A stretch of DNA of 64,000 nucleotides from GCA-2711565 sp963664245 (GCA_963664245.1 OY760934.1:2666001-2730000); one strand, 5' to 3'; counted from the stretch's first letter, positions 53,473 through 63,857 are shown. Made by a program: numbers and translations. The notes: generated by a model not told the origin, from the sequence alone.

Positions 53473-53485
53473 AATAATTAAACAA

Positions 53486-53499
53486 TGTGCATATGCACA
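53486..53499. promoter_or_regulatory. Perfect 14-bp palindrome before susC (locus 2)
   Basis: TGTGCATATGCACA is a perfect palindrome 27 bp before the SusC ATG at 53526. It may be a regulator site; no matching regulator is encoded nearby. It was not seen before the locus 1 susC. Confidence 0.45.
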
Positions 53500-53525
53500 G
53501 AATGTCTAACGAATAATACAAATTT

Positions 53526-56500
53526 ATGAAAAAAAAACAAGTACTATTGTATTATTTTACGGATAGGGGAAAATGGTCAAAAGCCATGAAATTAAGAACA
53601 ATTCTTATTCTCCTGTTGATCGTAAAATTTTCAGTTTTGGCTTATAGTCAAAACCCAAAACTTTCTTTACAGCTTGAAAACGTAACCCTAAAGAAAGTTT
53701 TTAAAGAAATAAAAACATTAACCGGCTATACTTTTGTATACAGCGATGAACTGATGTCCAAGGCAAAGAATGTCAGTATCAATGTAAAGGATATGCCACT
53801 TGAAGATGTTTTAAAAAAATGCCTGGAGGAAACGAACCTTGATTTCTATATTGAAGACGGGGTAGTCATTGTTAAACCGCGAGAAACAAATTCAAAGCCG
53901 GTTCTGGTAAAAATAAAAGGGAAGGTAACTGACGATTTTGGCGATCCTATGCCCGGTGCCACAGTAGTTATTAAAGGGACTACTAAAGGCACTACTACCG
54001 ATACAGATGGGAATTACAGCATTGAAACCTCTTCTGGCTCTGTTTTGATTTTTTCATACATAGGTATGAAAAAACAGGAAGTGGCAGTAGGGAATAATAA
54101 GGAAATTAATGTGAGAATGGAGCAAAAAGCCTCCGACCTTAATGAAGTAACGGTGATAGCTACCGGTTATCAAACCATAGAAAAAAGAAAACTAACAAGT
54201 GCCATAACGTCTATTAAAATGGATGATATCAAGACGGCTGGGATCACTAGCGTCGACAAGATGCTTGAAAGCCATGTTCCGGGAATGATATTTATGCAAA
54301 ACTCAGGACAAGTGGGGGCAGCCCCTAAACTGAGAATTCGGGGAACCTCTACGATTCTTGGGAATAGACAACCCTTATGGGTATTAGACGGAATTGTATT
54401 GAGTGATCCGGTGAATGTTGATCCACAACAGTTGAATGATTTGGATGCTGTAAATCTATTAGGTAATGCGATATCTGGACTTAATCCTGAAGATATAGAC
54501 CAAATAGATGTTCTTAAAGATGCTTCAGCAACAGCACTATATGGCCCCAAAGCCGCTAATGGAGTTATTGTTATCACTACAAAAAAAGGAACGTCTGGAA
54601 AACCTACTATTAACTATTCAAGTACAGTAAGCTTTATGCGCCGTCCTCACTATTCGGACAAAAGCGTATACATGATGAATTCACAAGAGCGTATGGATGT
54701 ATCCCGGGAAATGGTTGCGCGTGGAGTCCAGTATTCTAATGTAACGCAATGGGCTGGATATGAGGAAGCATTACAGAATTATTATGCGGGTAATATTGGT
54801 TATGCCAAATTCAAAGAGTTGACGGATTACTATGCCTCCGTAAATACAGATTGGTTTGGCTTATTAACTCGCAATTCAGTTTCACATAATCATACCATAA
54901 GCCTTTCAGGTGGTGCTGACAATATCAAATATTATTCATCACTTGGTTATTCAGATCAAAATGGTGTTATAAGGGGGGAAAACAATAAACGTTATTCCGC
55001 TATGGTAAATGTTACTGCTAATTATAAAAAATTTTCTGCTCAGTTTTCTTTCAACGGAAATGTTACATCAAGATCCTATACGCCATCTGATCTTGGTCTA
55101 ATGAATTATGCCTATAATATGAGCCGTACTATACCTGCTTATACCACAGAGGGAGATCTTTTCTATTATCCGGAAGCTAATCCATCAAAGAGTTTATATT
55201 ATGATTATAATATTCTTCAGGAAAAAGCCAATTCTGGTGATAAAACGAAGGGCAATCAGGTAAATTTTAGAGCAAACCTCAAATACAAATTGTTGCCAAG
55301 TTTTGATTTGGAAGGTACGTTTGCTTATGGCGTCAGCAACACCACGAATGAAATTTATTATACTAAGGATACTTATCATGTATTCAAACTTCGTCAAGAT
55401 CAAGAAGAAAGGAATGATCTCTGTCCTGTTGGTGGAGAGCTTCAACGATCAAACACCCGTAATACAAATTATACTGCACGCCTTCAGTCAAATTATTCAA
55501 CTTTAGTAGGAAAAAGTAAAAAACATTTGGTAATGGCTTCTGCTGGTCTTGAAGTAAACTCAACCCAGTATAATTCTTTTAGAATTACGAGAAGAGGATA
55601 TTTCCCTGAAATGGGAGGCTATTTTGATGTTGTTCCTACTACGTATGCGGCTTACTACCAGCAATGGATGTCTACAAAAGCCGCATTGGGTTCCTATAAT
55701 CGTCAGTTGAACAATGAACTGGCTTGGTATGGCCTTGCCGGTTATAGCTTCGATAATCGCTATTTTCTGAATGTCAGTATTCGTGGAGATCAATCCAATG
55801 CGTTTGGGTCGCGCACGAATAACCGTTTTCTCCCAATATGGGCTGTTTCTGGGCGTTGGAACATAAAAAATGATATCGCAAAAAATGTATCATGGATTAA
55901 TGATTTGGCTCTCATCGCTTCATGGGGGTGGCAGGGAAATATGTTGCCAGGAGTATCTTCCCCTTACCTAGTTATGAGGCAAGTGACAGGAACAAATCTA
56001 TTTTATGATTCTCCGTATGGAAACATTGTGAATTATCCCAATCCTGATTTAAAATGGGAGAAAACATCGTCCTTCAATACATCCGTTGAATTTTCTCTTT
56101 TTAATAGTAAAGTGTCGGGATCGATTGGATATTTCTATAAACGGACCCGTGATGCGTTCCTGAATAAAACAGTATCAGAGATTAATGGTATACAAGAGTA
56201 TATAATTAACAGTGGAACAATTGAAAATCAAGGTGTCGAAATTAATCTCCAAATCACCCCTATCAATAATGTAAGCGCCGATGGTTCGCGCAAAGGGTTT
56301 GTGTGGCGTATTGATCCGCAATTGGGTCAAGTGTTGAATAAAATACTGAATAAATCGGTTAACAACCGCAACAATGTCTTGGTAAATGAAATAACATACG
56401 CCGATTTCTTAAATGGTACAGCTAATCTAGCGGGTAAGTCTATTAATACTTTTTACTCCTATAGGTTTAAAGAGTTGAGTCATGAGGATGGTTCCCCCAT

Positions 56501-57164
56501 ATTTTATGGAACAGAAGCGGAACTTGCCAGCGAGTATCAAACCCAATATTCACAAATGAGCAAAGAAGATGTTTTCTTGGCGGTAATGACAGAGTCAGGG
56601 CGTCGAGAACCGTTTATTCAGGGAGGAATAACCAACTATTTTGGATGGGGAAACTTCGGATTATCTTTCAACATTGCATATTCATTGGGTAATAAAATTC
56701 GATTGATGAAGATTGCTTCCGGATATGCTACAACTTATGCTTATCCTCAGCAAAATCTTAGGAAAGAATTTGTTTATCGTTGGCGTAAACCTGGGGATGA
56801 AGCTTACACCAATATCCCGGGATTGAATGTCAATAATATCAATAGTCCGTGGTGGACTGTATACCCTGCAACAAGTTATTCATTTGGTGGATCAGCTTAC
56901 GAGATGTATGATAACTCAGACATCCGGGTAATTAGCGGAGATTATCTGAAATTACAATCTGTTTCATTTAGGTACACTCTTGATGATAAGCTTGCTAAAT
57001 CATTCGGGCTGAGATCAGCTTACGTCAGCATCACAGGGACTGATCTTTTTACCATTGCTGATAAAAGGCTGAAAGGGCAGGATCCTACTCAGTCTGGTTC
57101 AACACCGAATATTAACCTTTCGGTGAGACCTAGCTTCTCATTTAGTATTAATGTCTCATTTTAA
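53526..57164 (+). CDS. SusC/RagA TonB-dependent outer-membrane transporter (locus 2)
   Basis: The 1212-residue protein: an N-terminal signal (possibly starting at MKLRTILILL, 19 codons in), an STN domain (about residues 46-115), and a carboxypeptidase-regulatory-like domain (IKGKVTDDFGDPMPGATVVIKGT). A plug domain (VLKDASATALYGPKAANGVIVI) and a long barrel ending SFSFSINVSF follow. The STN domain fits signalling to the FecR upstream. It partners with the SusD at 57177. Confidence 0.93.
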   Translation: MKKKQVLLYYFTDRGKWSKAMKLRTILILLLIVKFSVLAYSQNPKLSLQLENVTLKKVFKEIKTLTGYTFVYSDELMSKAKNVSINVKDMPLEDVLKKCLEETNLDFYIEDGVVIVKPRETNSKPVLVKIKGKVTDDFGDPMPGATVVIKGTTKGTTTDTDGNYSIETSSGSVLIFSYIGMKKQEVAVGNNKEINVRMEQKASDLNEVTVIATGYQTIEKRKLTSAITSIKMDDIKTAGITSVDKMLESHVPGMIFMQNSGQVGAAPKLRIRGTSTILGNRQPLWVLDGIVLSDPVNVDPQQLNDLDAVNLLGNAISGLNPEDIDQIDVLKDASATALYGPKAANGVIVITTKKGTSGKPTINYSSTVSFMRRPHYSDKSVYMMNSQERMDVSREMVARGVQYSNVTQWAGYEEALQNYYAGNIGYAKFKELTDYYASVNTDWFGLLTRNSVSHNHTISLSGGADNIKYYSSLGYSDQNGVIRGENNKRYSAMVNVTANYKKFSAQFSFNGNVTSRSYTPSDLGLMNYAYNMSRTIPAYTTEGDLFYYPEANPSKSLYYDYNILQEKANSGDKTKGNQVNFRANLKYKLLPSFDLEGTFAYGVSNTTNEIYYTKDTYHVFKLRQDQEERNDLCPVGGELQRSNTRNTNYTARLQSNYSTLVGKSKKHLVMASAGLEVNSTQYNSFRITRRGYFPEMGGYFDVVPTTYAAYYQQWMSTKAALGSYNRQLNNELAWYGLAGYSFDNRYFLNVSIRGDQSNAFGSRTNNRFLPIWAVSGRWNIKNDIAKNVSWINDLALIASWGWQGNMLPGVSSPYLVMRQVTGTNLFYDSPYGNIVNYPNPDLKWEKTSSFNTSVEFSLFNSKVSGSIGYFYKRTRDAFLNKTVSEINGIQEYIINSGTIENQGVEINLQITPINNVSADGSRKGFVWRIDPQLGQVLNKILNKSVNNRNNVLVNEITYADFLNGTANLAGKSINTFYSYRFKELSHEDGSPIFYGTEAELASEYQTQYSQMSKEDVFLAVMTESGRREPFIQGGITNYFGWGNFGLSFNIAYSLGNKIRLMKIASGYATTYAYPQQNLRKEFVYRWRKPGDEAYTNIPGLNVNNINSPWWTVYPATSYSFGGSAYEMYDNSDIRVISGDYLKLQSVSFRYTLDDKLAKSFGLRSAYVSITGTDLFTIADKRLKGQDPTQSGSTPNINLSVRPSFSFSINVSF

Positions 57165-57176
57165 ACAAAGTATGAT

Positions 57177-58766
57177 ATGAAAAAAATATATAGTTTTTTA
57201 GTACTATTGCTATTGATGTCATCTTGTAGCAAGTTTTTAGAAGAATATTCAACGGATCAAAGATATGCCACAACGGCAGAAGATCTTGATTATTTAATGA
57301 TTGGAGAGGGTTTTATTAATAGTGTTTTCAGCCTTTCAGTCTATAGCCACTCCACCATGTCAAGTCTTGAGAGAGAGGATAATATTACAATGCCTTGGTT
57401 GCATGTGATGGATGATGATTGCGAAAAATTTGTTGTCGATTATGTATCTACTGACCAAGCTACGCCTTTATATATGCTCTCTGGGTTTCATGATTGGAAA
57501 CAGTCTCCATGTATTGACGTCCTAAATAAAACATGGGAAGATGTCGCGTGGCGTAAAATTTATAAACATATTGGAGCATTGAATTCTATTATTTTTCAGG
57601 CTGAACAATTAGCAAATACAGTATCTGATACTGAACTACTGAATCACGTTTGGGGTGAGGCTTATTTTTTGCGTGCATATTATTATTTCACCCTTCAGAA
57701 TGTTTACGGTTCTCCATATTCGGTAAGTACAGCCAATTCTGATGAGGGTGTTCCGCTTAAAATATCTGAAAAAATAGAAGATAATTATTTTTCGCGTAGC
57801 AAGAACAAAGCTGTTTATGATCAGATTATTGCGGATCTGGATCAAGCTGCGTATTACCTAAGTGGTTATAATCCTTCAACTAAAATAAGAGTCGGAATTG
57901 CGGCCGTTAGAGCCCTACAAAGCAGGGTTTATTTATATACAGAACAGTATGATAATGTTATTACAGCGGCAGATTCATTGGAAGCGATGGGCGAGTATAC
58001 CTTAGAGGATCTTAATCAGTATGTTGAAAATACAAATTTTACATATCGAAGCTCTCCTGGAACAATTTTTACCATGGGCTCGAATGAGATACCTCTTTTA
58101 TTTATTAATGATTCACTTAGCGCATGGGGTGGTGCTGATAACCGGGCTTCAGCTTTCAAGGCTTCCGATGATCTGATTAGCCAGTATGATGCTAACGATC
58201 TACGACGCAATGCCTGCTTTATCCGCTCTGCAAAACAGCAAGCATGGCTTCCTGCCAAATATCGGACATCGGAGACCTATAATGATCCTGAAGAAATTTC
58301 ATGTACATTTTCTATTCGTTATGCCGAAGTGATTTTAAATTGTGCAGAGGCTTTGGCCATGAAGGGCTCAGATGGTGATGCGCGGATTGAGTTACAAAAA
58401 TTACGAGAAAAACGTTTTTTACAAGCTAACATTGCAGATCTGCCGCAAAGCAATGAGGATCTTGTCAATTTTATTCGGGCTGAACGCCGTCGTGAGTTAT
58501 GCTTTGAAGGCCAGCGCTGGTTTGATCTCAGACGTTATGCGGTAAACTCCAAATACCCACTACTTGGTGATTTTACAATTCATCATCCCAGTTATACTTA
58601 TGATGCAAATACCAATACACATACTCAAACAGGCAATTATGAGTTGAAAGCAATAACGCAGGACGCCGCAGCATGGCAGGTCCCCATTCCTGATTACGCC
58701 ATAGAGTTTAATCGAGGTGCTTTAACTAATCCCGTTCGTAATGTTCGTAATGTTATACCCTTATAA
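57177..58766 (+). CDS. SusD/RagB-family outer-membrane lipoprotein (locus 2)
   Basis: The 529-residue lipoprotein has signal ending LLMSSC (Cys17) and a SusD-type helical fold (AYYYFTLQNVYGSPY, AALRALQSRVYLYTE-like repeats). The C-terminal family motif is FIRAERRRELCFEGQRWFDLRRY. It starts 12 bp after SusC. The substrate is unknown; the thioredoxin-type and metallohydrolase-like neighbours suggest a peptide or protein rather than a glycan. Confidence 0.93.
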   Translation: MKKIYSFLVLLLLMSSCSKFLEEYSTDQRYATTAEDLDYLMIGEGFINSVFSLSVYSHSTMSSLEREDNITMPWLHVMDDDCEKFVVDYVSTDQATPLYMLSGFHDWKQSPCIDVLNKTWEDVAWRKIYKHIGALNSIIFQAEQLANTVSDTELLNHVWGEAYFLRAYYYFTLQNVYGSPYSVSTANSDEGVPLKISEKIEDNYFSRSKNKAVYDQIIADLDQAAYYLSGYNPSTKIRVGIAAVRALQSRVYLYTEQYDNVITAADSLEAMGEYTLEDLNQYVENTNFTYRSSPGTIFTMGSNEIPLLFINDSLSAWGGADNRASAFKASDDLISQYDANDLRRNACFIRSAKQQAWLPAKYRTSETYNDPEEISCTFSIRYAEVILNCAEALAMKGSDGDARIELQKLREKRFLQANIADLPQSNEDLVNFIRAERRRELCFEGQRWFDLRRYAVNSKYPLLGDFTIHHPSYTYDANTNTHTQTGNYELKAITQDAAAWQVPIPDYAIEFNRGALTNPVRNVRNVIPL

Positions 58767-58777
58767 TATTTTTAAAA

Positions 58778-59725
58778 ATGAAAACAAAAATTATCATTAT
58801 AACTATGTTTGTTCTTTTGGGTGTATTGTCATCCTGTAGAAAGGAACAAGTAACAATTTTTCCCGATTATGACCGTAATTGGCTCGTTGTTGACGATGAT
58901 CCCAATGACGCTGTGATTCATGATACCTACCTTTTTTACCAGGATACAGGTATTCCTATTTATTTCAATGACACTATAGGAATCCAGGAAAGAGTAGATG
59001 TATTTGGTAACACGTATAACCATTATGAGAAATTATCTCTTGTCTATTCTCTTGGAGGGGTGCAGTCAGGTGCCATTCCTCTTGTCTATTCTTTTACCTA
59101 TTGCGATAAATCAGATGTGCCAGCTGCACTTGATTATTTGGAGGATAACATTATCTCAGCAATTCCCCAGGGTATTTATGTCCCAAGTATTCTTTTAGTG
59201 GAATCGATGCAAACGAATGCATTTGGGACTTATGCCTATAAAGGGCTCAATACGATCGTTATCGGAGAGGTTTCGAAGATTCCGACCATGGATGATGCTA
59301 CGAGACAAAAGTACAAAGGAGCCATCTTGCGTGCTATTCTAACAAATGCAGTGCTTGATAGTAAATATAGTGACCTTTTATACAAGTTTTATGATGAGTC
59401 CAGAAAATTTTCGACTCAGAAGGATACCTATAGCATGTCCATGAGCTATCTAAATTATAATTATTATTATAATTATATTGATGCTGGTGGGTTGGAGTAT
59501 AGCAGCTCTGTTACTGTTCAACAGCTAGGATTTTTAAGTGCAGATCCCCGAAATACCTGGTATACCCCAATGTCTACTTGGATAGATGTATGTATGTATA
59601 TAGAGGCAATATGTGGAAGTACACCAGCCGAATTCCAACAATTATACGGTTCATATCCGGCTATCATGGCCAAGTATGGATATATAGAACAGATATTGCA
59701 GGATATTGGCTATCAAGTTCAATAA
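58778..59725 (+). CDS. Lipoprotein resembling SusD-linked zinc metallohydrolases, zinc site absent
   Basis: This 315-residue lipoprotein (signal ending GVLSSC, Cys20) starts 11 bp after SusD. Its position, length and segment order resemble the putative zinc metallohydrolase lipoproteins often found after SusD genes (TIGR04549 type). In those, HExxH lies near the middle, and a later GF-S-x-PxEDF-type segment supplies the third ligand. Here the equivalent region reads AILRAILTNAVL, with no HExxH. The later segment is LGFLSADPRNTWYTPMSTW, also without the acidic ligand. If the relationship is right it is a catalytically dead member that may bind peptides. The alternative is an unrelated lipoprotein. 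Confidence 0.5.
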   Translation: MKTKIIIITMFVLLGVLSSCRKEQVTIFPDYDRNWLVVDDDPNDAVIHDTYLFYQDTGIPIYFNDTIGIQERVDVFGNTYNHYEKLSLVYSLGGVQSGAIPLVYSFTYCDKSDVPAALDYLEDNIISAIPQGIYVPSILLVESMQTNAFGTYAYKGLNTIVIGEVSKIPTMDDATRQKYKGAILRAILTNAVLDSKYSDLLYKFYDESRKFSTQKDTYSMSMSYLNYNYYYNYIDAGGLEYSSSVTVQQLGFLSADPRNTWYTPMSTWIDVCMYIEAICGSTPAEFQQLYGSYPAIMAKYGYIEQILQDIGYQVQ

Positions 59726-59758
59726 ACTTACTCTTTAGAGAAATATGCATAACAGTGT

Positions 59759-59783
59759 GTCTGGGGGGATCATCCCCCCAGAC
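59759..59783 (+). terminator. Perfect GC-rich hairpin after the susCD genes
   Basis: GTCTGGGGGGA (59759-59769) and TCCCCCCAGAC (59773-59783) form a perfect 11-bp stem with a 3-nt loop, 34 bp after the lipoprotein stop. No T-run follows directly. It may mark the 3' end of the susCD message or block exonucleases. Confidence 0.5.
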
Positions 59784-59894
59784 TCATTTAGAAGCAGCAG
59801 ATAAAAAAGGAATCTTTTCATGACAACAAGCTCTGATAAGCGTTTCTAAATCATCTATTTTAAATTTCAAAAAGCAAACTACAAACAAAAAAAC

Positions 59895-61241
59895 ATGAAA
59901 AAAATACTTTTCTTAATGGGCATACTTGTAATGAGTATGCAAATAATGGCTCAAAGCACTGTGCTCAAAGGCACATTCTATAAAATGCTAACTCAGATAC
60001 AAATGGCGAACAACGTTTTTCTTTACAAACAGGAAAAGGGAGGATTGACTACTATTGATGCGCTTGATGTAACCAAGGCAGATCAATCTTTTGAGTTTGA
60101 CGTTAAAAAAGAAGATATTGGAGTTATACGCTATGTCGGCTTTAGTGATGAGTTTTATCCTGTATTTCTACGTGAAGGGGAAGACCTTCGTGTGGATGTT
60201 AAGGATGGAAATATTGTTTATTCTGGGAATATAAGTGCCGAAAATAAAGTTTTTTCTGACTGGTATAAGCTTATTGAGCCAATGAGAAAACTTGGTTATT
60301 CGGAAGAAGGTCGTCGGTTAACCCCCGAGGATTATACTAAAACTCTGGAAAGCTTAATAACGCCTGTTAATAATTTTATAAAGAAAATTAATACGGGAAA
60401 CAAAAAGTTTGACAGTTATGTAAAATATATGTTGAACTATAGTTTTAAGTGTGATGTGTTAAGACCATTTATGCTGGGTTTTGGATTTGTAAACAAAACG
60501 GATTATCCTGAATATATCGCAAAAATGATCACATCTGAAAAGTTTAGTGATAAAAATATTTGGTCTTCGCCATTCGGCAATAGTTATATTACAACCCTCG
60601 GATTTCTAAGACACATTGTTTACAATGGAGAACAGGGTTACGTTAGCGATCTGGTAATTCCTGAAATTTCGTCTCCAGAGTTAAAAGCAGAATTTATTCT
60701 TGACCAAGTAGAAAATGGCTATGCACAGAATCCAGGCGAGTTTATAGCTAAAAATAGTAAATATATGCTCACTCGTTCTCAGAAGAATAAAATGAAGACT
60801 TTTGAAAAACGATTTAATATGAAACAACCGGGGGGAGAATGGATGGATTTCGCATATCCTGACCTTGAGGGAAAAATTCATCACCTGTCTGACTATTTAG
60901 GGAAAGTTGTTGTTATAGATGTTTGGGCGACATGGTGCGTACCATGTGTTAAAGAACAACCTTTTTTAGAGGAACTGGAAAAATCATTCGAAAATGAAAA
61001 TGTTGTTTTTATCAGTATTTCAATGGATAAAGATAAAAAGAAATGGGCCGAAATGGTTCAACGTAAGAAATTGTCAGGAATTCATTTGCGTTCTAATCAA
61101 GAAGGACCTATAATTGAGGATTATGGGGTTGAAACAATTCCAAGATTTATCGTGTTTGATCAGGATGGGAAAACGGTCTCGTTCGATGCTCCACGACCTT
61201 CTGATCCAAAACTTAAAGCATTAATTCAGTCGAAACTTTAG
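59895..61241 (+). CDS. TlpA-like thioredoxin-domain protein
   Basis: A signal peptide (MKKILFLMGILVMSMQIMAQ) is followed by an N-terminal region of about 300 residues with a DUF4369-like start, then a C-terminal TlpA/AhpC-type thioredoxin domain. The redox motif is WCVPC (Cys348, Cys351), with the cis-Pro in VETIPRFIVF. It is expected in the periplasm as a thiol-disulfide reductase. Such proteins are common beside SusCD genes in this phylum. Confidence 0.9.
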   Translation: MKKILFLMGILVMSMQIMAQSTVLKGTFYKMLTQIQMANNVFLYKQEKGGLTTIDALDVTKADQSFEFDVKKEDIGVIRYVGFSDEFYPVFLREGEDLRVDVKDGNIVYSGNISAENKVFSDWYKLIEPMRKLGYSEEGRRLTPEDYTKTLESLITPVNNFIKKINTGNKKFDSYVKYMLNYSFKCDVLRPFMLGFGFVNKTDYPEYIAKMITSEKFSDKNIWSSPFGNSYITTLGFLRHIVYNGEQGYVSDLVIPEISSPELKAEFILDQVENGYAQNPGEFIAKNSKYMLTRSQKNKMKTFEKRFNMKQPGGEWMDFAYPDLEGKIHHLSDYLGKVVVIDVWATWCVPCVKEQPFLEELEKSFENENVVFISISMDKDKKKWAEMVQRKKLSGIHLRSNQEGPIIEDYGVETIPRFIVFDQDGKTVSFDAPRPSDPKLKALIQSKL

Positions 61242-61266
61242 TACTAATTATAAATCTTTACATTGG

Positions 61267-62418
61267 ATGAAAACTAAACTTTATTTTTGGACGCAATTTT
61301 TAAAAAACGATAATTTATTTAACAAAAAAGCGTTTATTTTAGTCGCACTATTCACGACATTATTAACTGGCAAGGCATTCACACAAGAGCAAGGAGTTAA
61401 ATTTGAAAAAATGACACTATCTCAGGCTATGGTAGAAGCTGCTGCAGATAAAGATAATCCCAAGCTGATTTTTGTTGATTGCTATACCAAGTGGTGCATC
61501 CCTTGCCTGGAAATGTCTCGTAACGTGTTCACTCAAAAAGTTTGTGGAGATTTTTTTAACCCTCGCTTTATTTCTGTTAAACTAGACATGGAGGACAAGG
61601 AAGAAGGTAGTGATGTTCGAAAGAAATATTCAATTGCTGCATTTCCTACATTCTTAATCCTTAATTCAAAGGGGGAGGAAATTAATCGAATTGTAGGGTC
61701 AGCTAAGGCCGAGGAGTTTATAGAAAAGGTAAAGGCTGCTTTAGATCCTGCAAATTCATTGAACGGCCTTAAGACTGCATTCGAAACGAAGAAGGATATG
61801 TTAACCGGAATACCATATGCAAAAGCTTTACTTGAGCGCTCTATGGATGCCTCGCAGGTTTTTCTCTATCTTTTTGAACACTCACGAGACTTCGAGCGAT
61901 TCAGCAGAGAGTATCTTGAGTTGGTCCTTTCTACGATCAAATTCACCGATCCTCTCTTCAAGAAAATTATGCTTGAGAAAACGCGCATAAATAAATACAT
62001 GGGTACTAAGGCAATCGACAGACTGATATTTGATATGGTCAGAAAAGACATGTATTTTATTGCTAACGGGATGGAGGAACGATTCAATGTTAAATATTCT
62101 CCTGAAGAGGTTGAAGAAGTAGCTTATACAATTGCATTACTTGATCTGCCATTAAGCGACCCCGAGACACACATGTGCAGAATCGCTTTATTCGTTGTCA
62201 ATAAAGATTTTGACGGAATGATTGAATATTACAATAAATATATCTGGCAGCTACCTCCATCAGTATTTAAAGGGATTGTGGAAGGTCTTTTAACATCTAA
62301 ACTTCCGCAAATGACAGATAGTCAGAAGAATGCTGTGAAGAATTACTATGAATCTGCGTCAAAAGCACTTCGTTCTGAAGCTAAGCAATATGACAGCAAA
62401 GCTGAGAATTTAAAGTAG
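61267..62418 (+). CDS. Exported thioredoxin-fold protein
   Basis: The 383-residue protein has a rather long N-terminus before a hydrophobic signal-like segment (FILVALFTTLLTGKAFTQ). A thioredoxin domain follows with TKWCIPC (Cys77, Cys80) and the cis-Pro segment AAFPTFLILN. A helical C-terminal part of about 220 residues of unknown function completes it. It begins 25 bp after the TlpA-like gene. Confidence 0.88.
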   Translation: MKTKLYFWTQFLKNDNLFNKKAFILVALFTTLLTGKAFTQEQGVKFEKMTLSQAMVEAAADKDNPKLIFVDCYTKWCIPCLEMSRNVFTQKVCGDFFNPRFISVKLDMEDKEEGSDVRKKYSIAAFPTFLILNSKGEEINRIVGSAKAEEFIEKVKAALDPANSLNGLKTAFETKKDMLTGIPYAKALLERSMDASQVFLYLFEHSRDFERFSREYLELVLSTIKFTDPLFKKIMLEKTRINKYMGTKAIDRLIFDMVRKDMYFIANGMEERFNVKYSPEEVEEVAYTIALLDLPLSDPETHMCRIALFVVNKDFDGMIEYYNKYIWQLPPSVFKGIVEGLLTSKLPQMTDSQKNAVKNYYESASKALRSEAKQYDSKAENLK

Positions 62419-62675
62419 AGATTGATTTGAACAATCAACGAAATAAATTGGAAAGGCTATCTCATTCGGTTCAAAGCTGGGATGGGGAAAGTATCGCATT
62501 TATTTCCTGACATTGCTGAAAATGATTTTTGGGGCTGGTTGCTTGTGTAAGAGTGCTTTTCTTCTGGCTCTGCCCAAAGAACTTTACATTAAAAAGGCCT
62601 ACGAAAGAGGATCATCTTTTTGATCTGGAAACAAATAAAACTTAACAAATAATACTATTATTTATCTTTATAAAA
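62419..62675. other. Spacer between thioredoxin-fold genes
   Basis: About 257 bp without a credible gene. A plus-strand frame near 62455-62548 reads for about 30 codons without homology recognised and then stops; it may be a decayed fragment. Confidence 0.3.
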
Positions 62676-63857
62676 ATGAGGAATATGAATTTAACAAAAA
62701 CAAAAAAGAAGTATTGGTTATTTGCCTCTTTTATAGCATTGGCTATATTCTCTTTTTATTCTTTCACCAACGATGAAGATTCTACTTATCGAATTAAAAT
62801 AAAAATGGAGCAAGTAAGCCTAGAATCAGAATCTGCTTTTCTAATCTGGAAAGATAATGGCATAATGCATACCGATACGGCGTATTTAAATGAAAATAAG
62901 GAATTTGTATTTGAAGGAAAGATCCCTGCTATTAATCGTGCATTTTTAGTTTTATTGCATGAAAAAATGGTTCCGAAAGTTGATCCTAGAGCTGGTGATC
63001 GCATCCCTGTTTATCTGGAAAAAGGCGAATTACTGATAGCGGGAAAAGACTCTCTTTTAACTGCAAAAGTTTCCGGTACACCGGAAAACGAAACCCGGCA
63101 AATCTTTGATGCGATTGGGAAATCCTATGAAGGAAAAATAAAAACAATGAATACAGCTTATGCAGCAGCAATGGAAGCTAAAGATCAAGCAAAAGTCGAT
63201 GAGCTTGCCGATGAGTATAACAAATTGATCGCTGAAAGAATATCAAGAGAGAAAGAATTCTTTTTGGCACATACCAATTCGATTGTAAGTATGGATTGGC
63301 TTCGGGGGAACGTAAACATCATTCAGGATTATAATACAGCTAAAGAGTTATTCAATAAGCTATCTGATAATATAAAGAAATCACCCGCCGGCTTAATCTA
63401 TGCTAGTGTTCTAAAACAAGTAAAACCTGCAGATATCAATTTTCAAGCACCAGATATCTCTGCAAAACAACCTAGCGGCGAAAGTTTAAGCTTACGTTCA
63501 TTACGCGGCCAGTATGTTTTACTTGATTTCTGGGCTTCTTGGAGTGCTCCCTGTCGCAAAGAGATCCCCAATATGGTTAAAGTTTATAATGAATTTAAAG
63601 ATAAAGGCTTTACGATCCTTAGCTACTCACTGGATGGTGGAAACAACGCATTAGCTCAATGGACTGAAGCAATCGAGAAAAATGGCTTAACCTGGTACCA
63701 TATTTCAGACCTGGCAGGACAGAATAGCTTGCCTACACAGCTTTATGGAGTTAAAAATGTACCAACCAATTTCCTGATTGACCCAAACGGGATTATCATT
63801 GGGAAAAACTTGCATGGTGATGAACTAGAAACGAAATTGAAAGAAGTTTTAAAATAG
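62676..63857 (+). CDS. TlpA-like protein with incomplete CxxC motif
   Basis: The 393-residue protein has a membrane-type N-terminus (YWLFASFIALAIFSFYSF), a DUF4369-like domain (about 30-150), a helical linker and a C-terminal thioredoxin domain. The redox motif reads WASWSAPC: the N-terminal nucleophilic cysteine is replaced by Ser290, leaving Cys293. The cis-Pro in NVPTNFLIDPNG is kept. A single base change (TGT to AGT) would explain it. It probably cannot act as a normal dithiol reductase. The ATG at 62685 is an alternative start. Confidence 0.88.
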   Translation: MRNMNLTKTKKKYWLFASFIALAIFSFYSFTNDEDSTYRIKIKMEQVSLESESAFLIWKDNGIMHTDTAYLNENKEFVFEGKIPAINRAFLVLLHEKMVPKVDPRAGDRIPVYLEKGELLIAGKDSLLTAKVSGTPENETRQIFDAIGKSYEGKIKTMNTAYAAAMEAKDQAKVDELADEYNKLIAERISREKEFFLAHTNSIVSMDWLRGNVNIIQDYNTAKELFNKLSDNIKKSPAGLIYASVLKQVKPADINFQAPDISAKQPSGESLSLRSLRGQYVLLDFWASWSAPCRKEIPNMVKVYNEFKDKGFTILSYSLDGGNNALAQWTEAIEKNGLTWYHISDLAGQNSLPTQLYGVKNVPTNFLIDPNGIIIGKNLHGDELETKLKEVLK

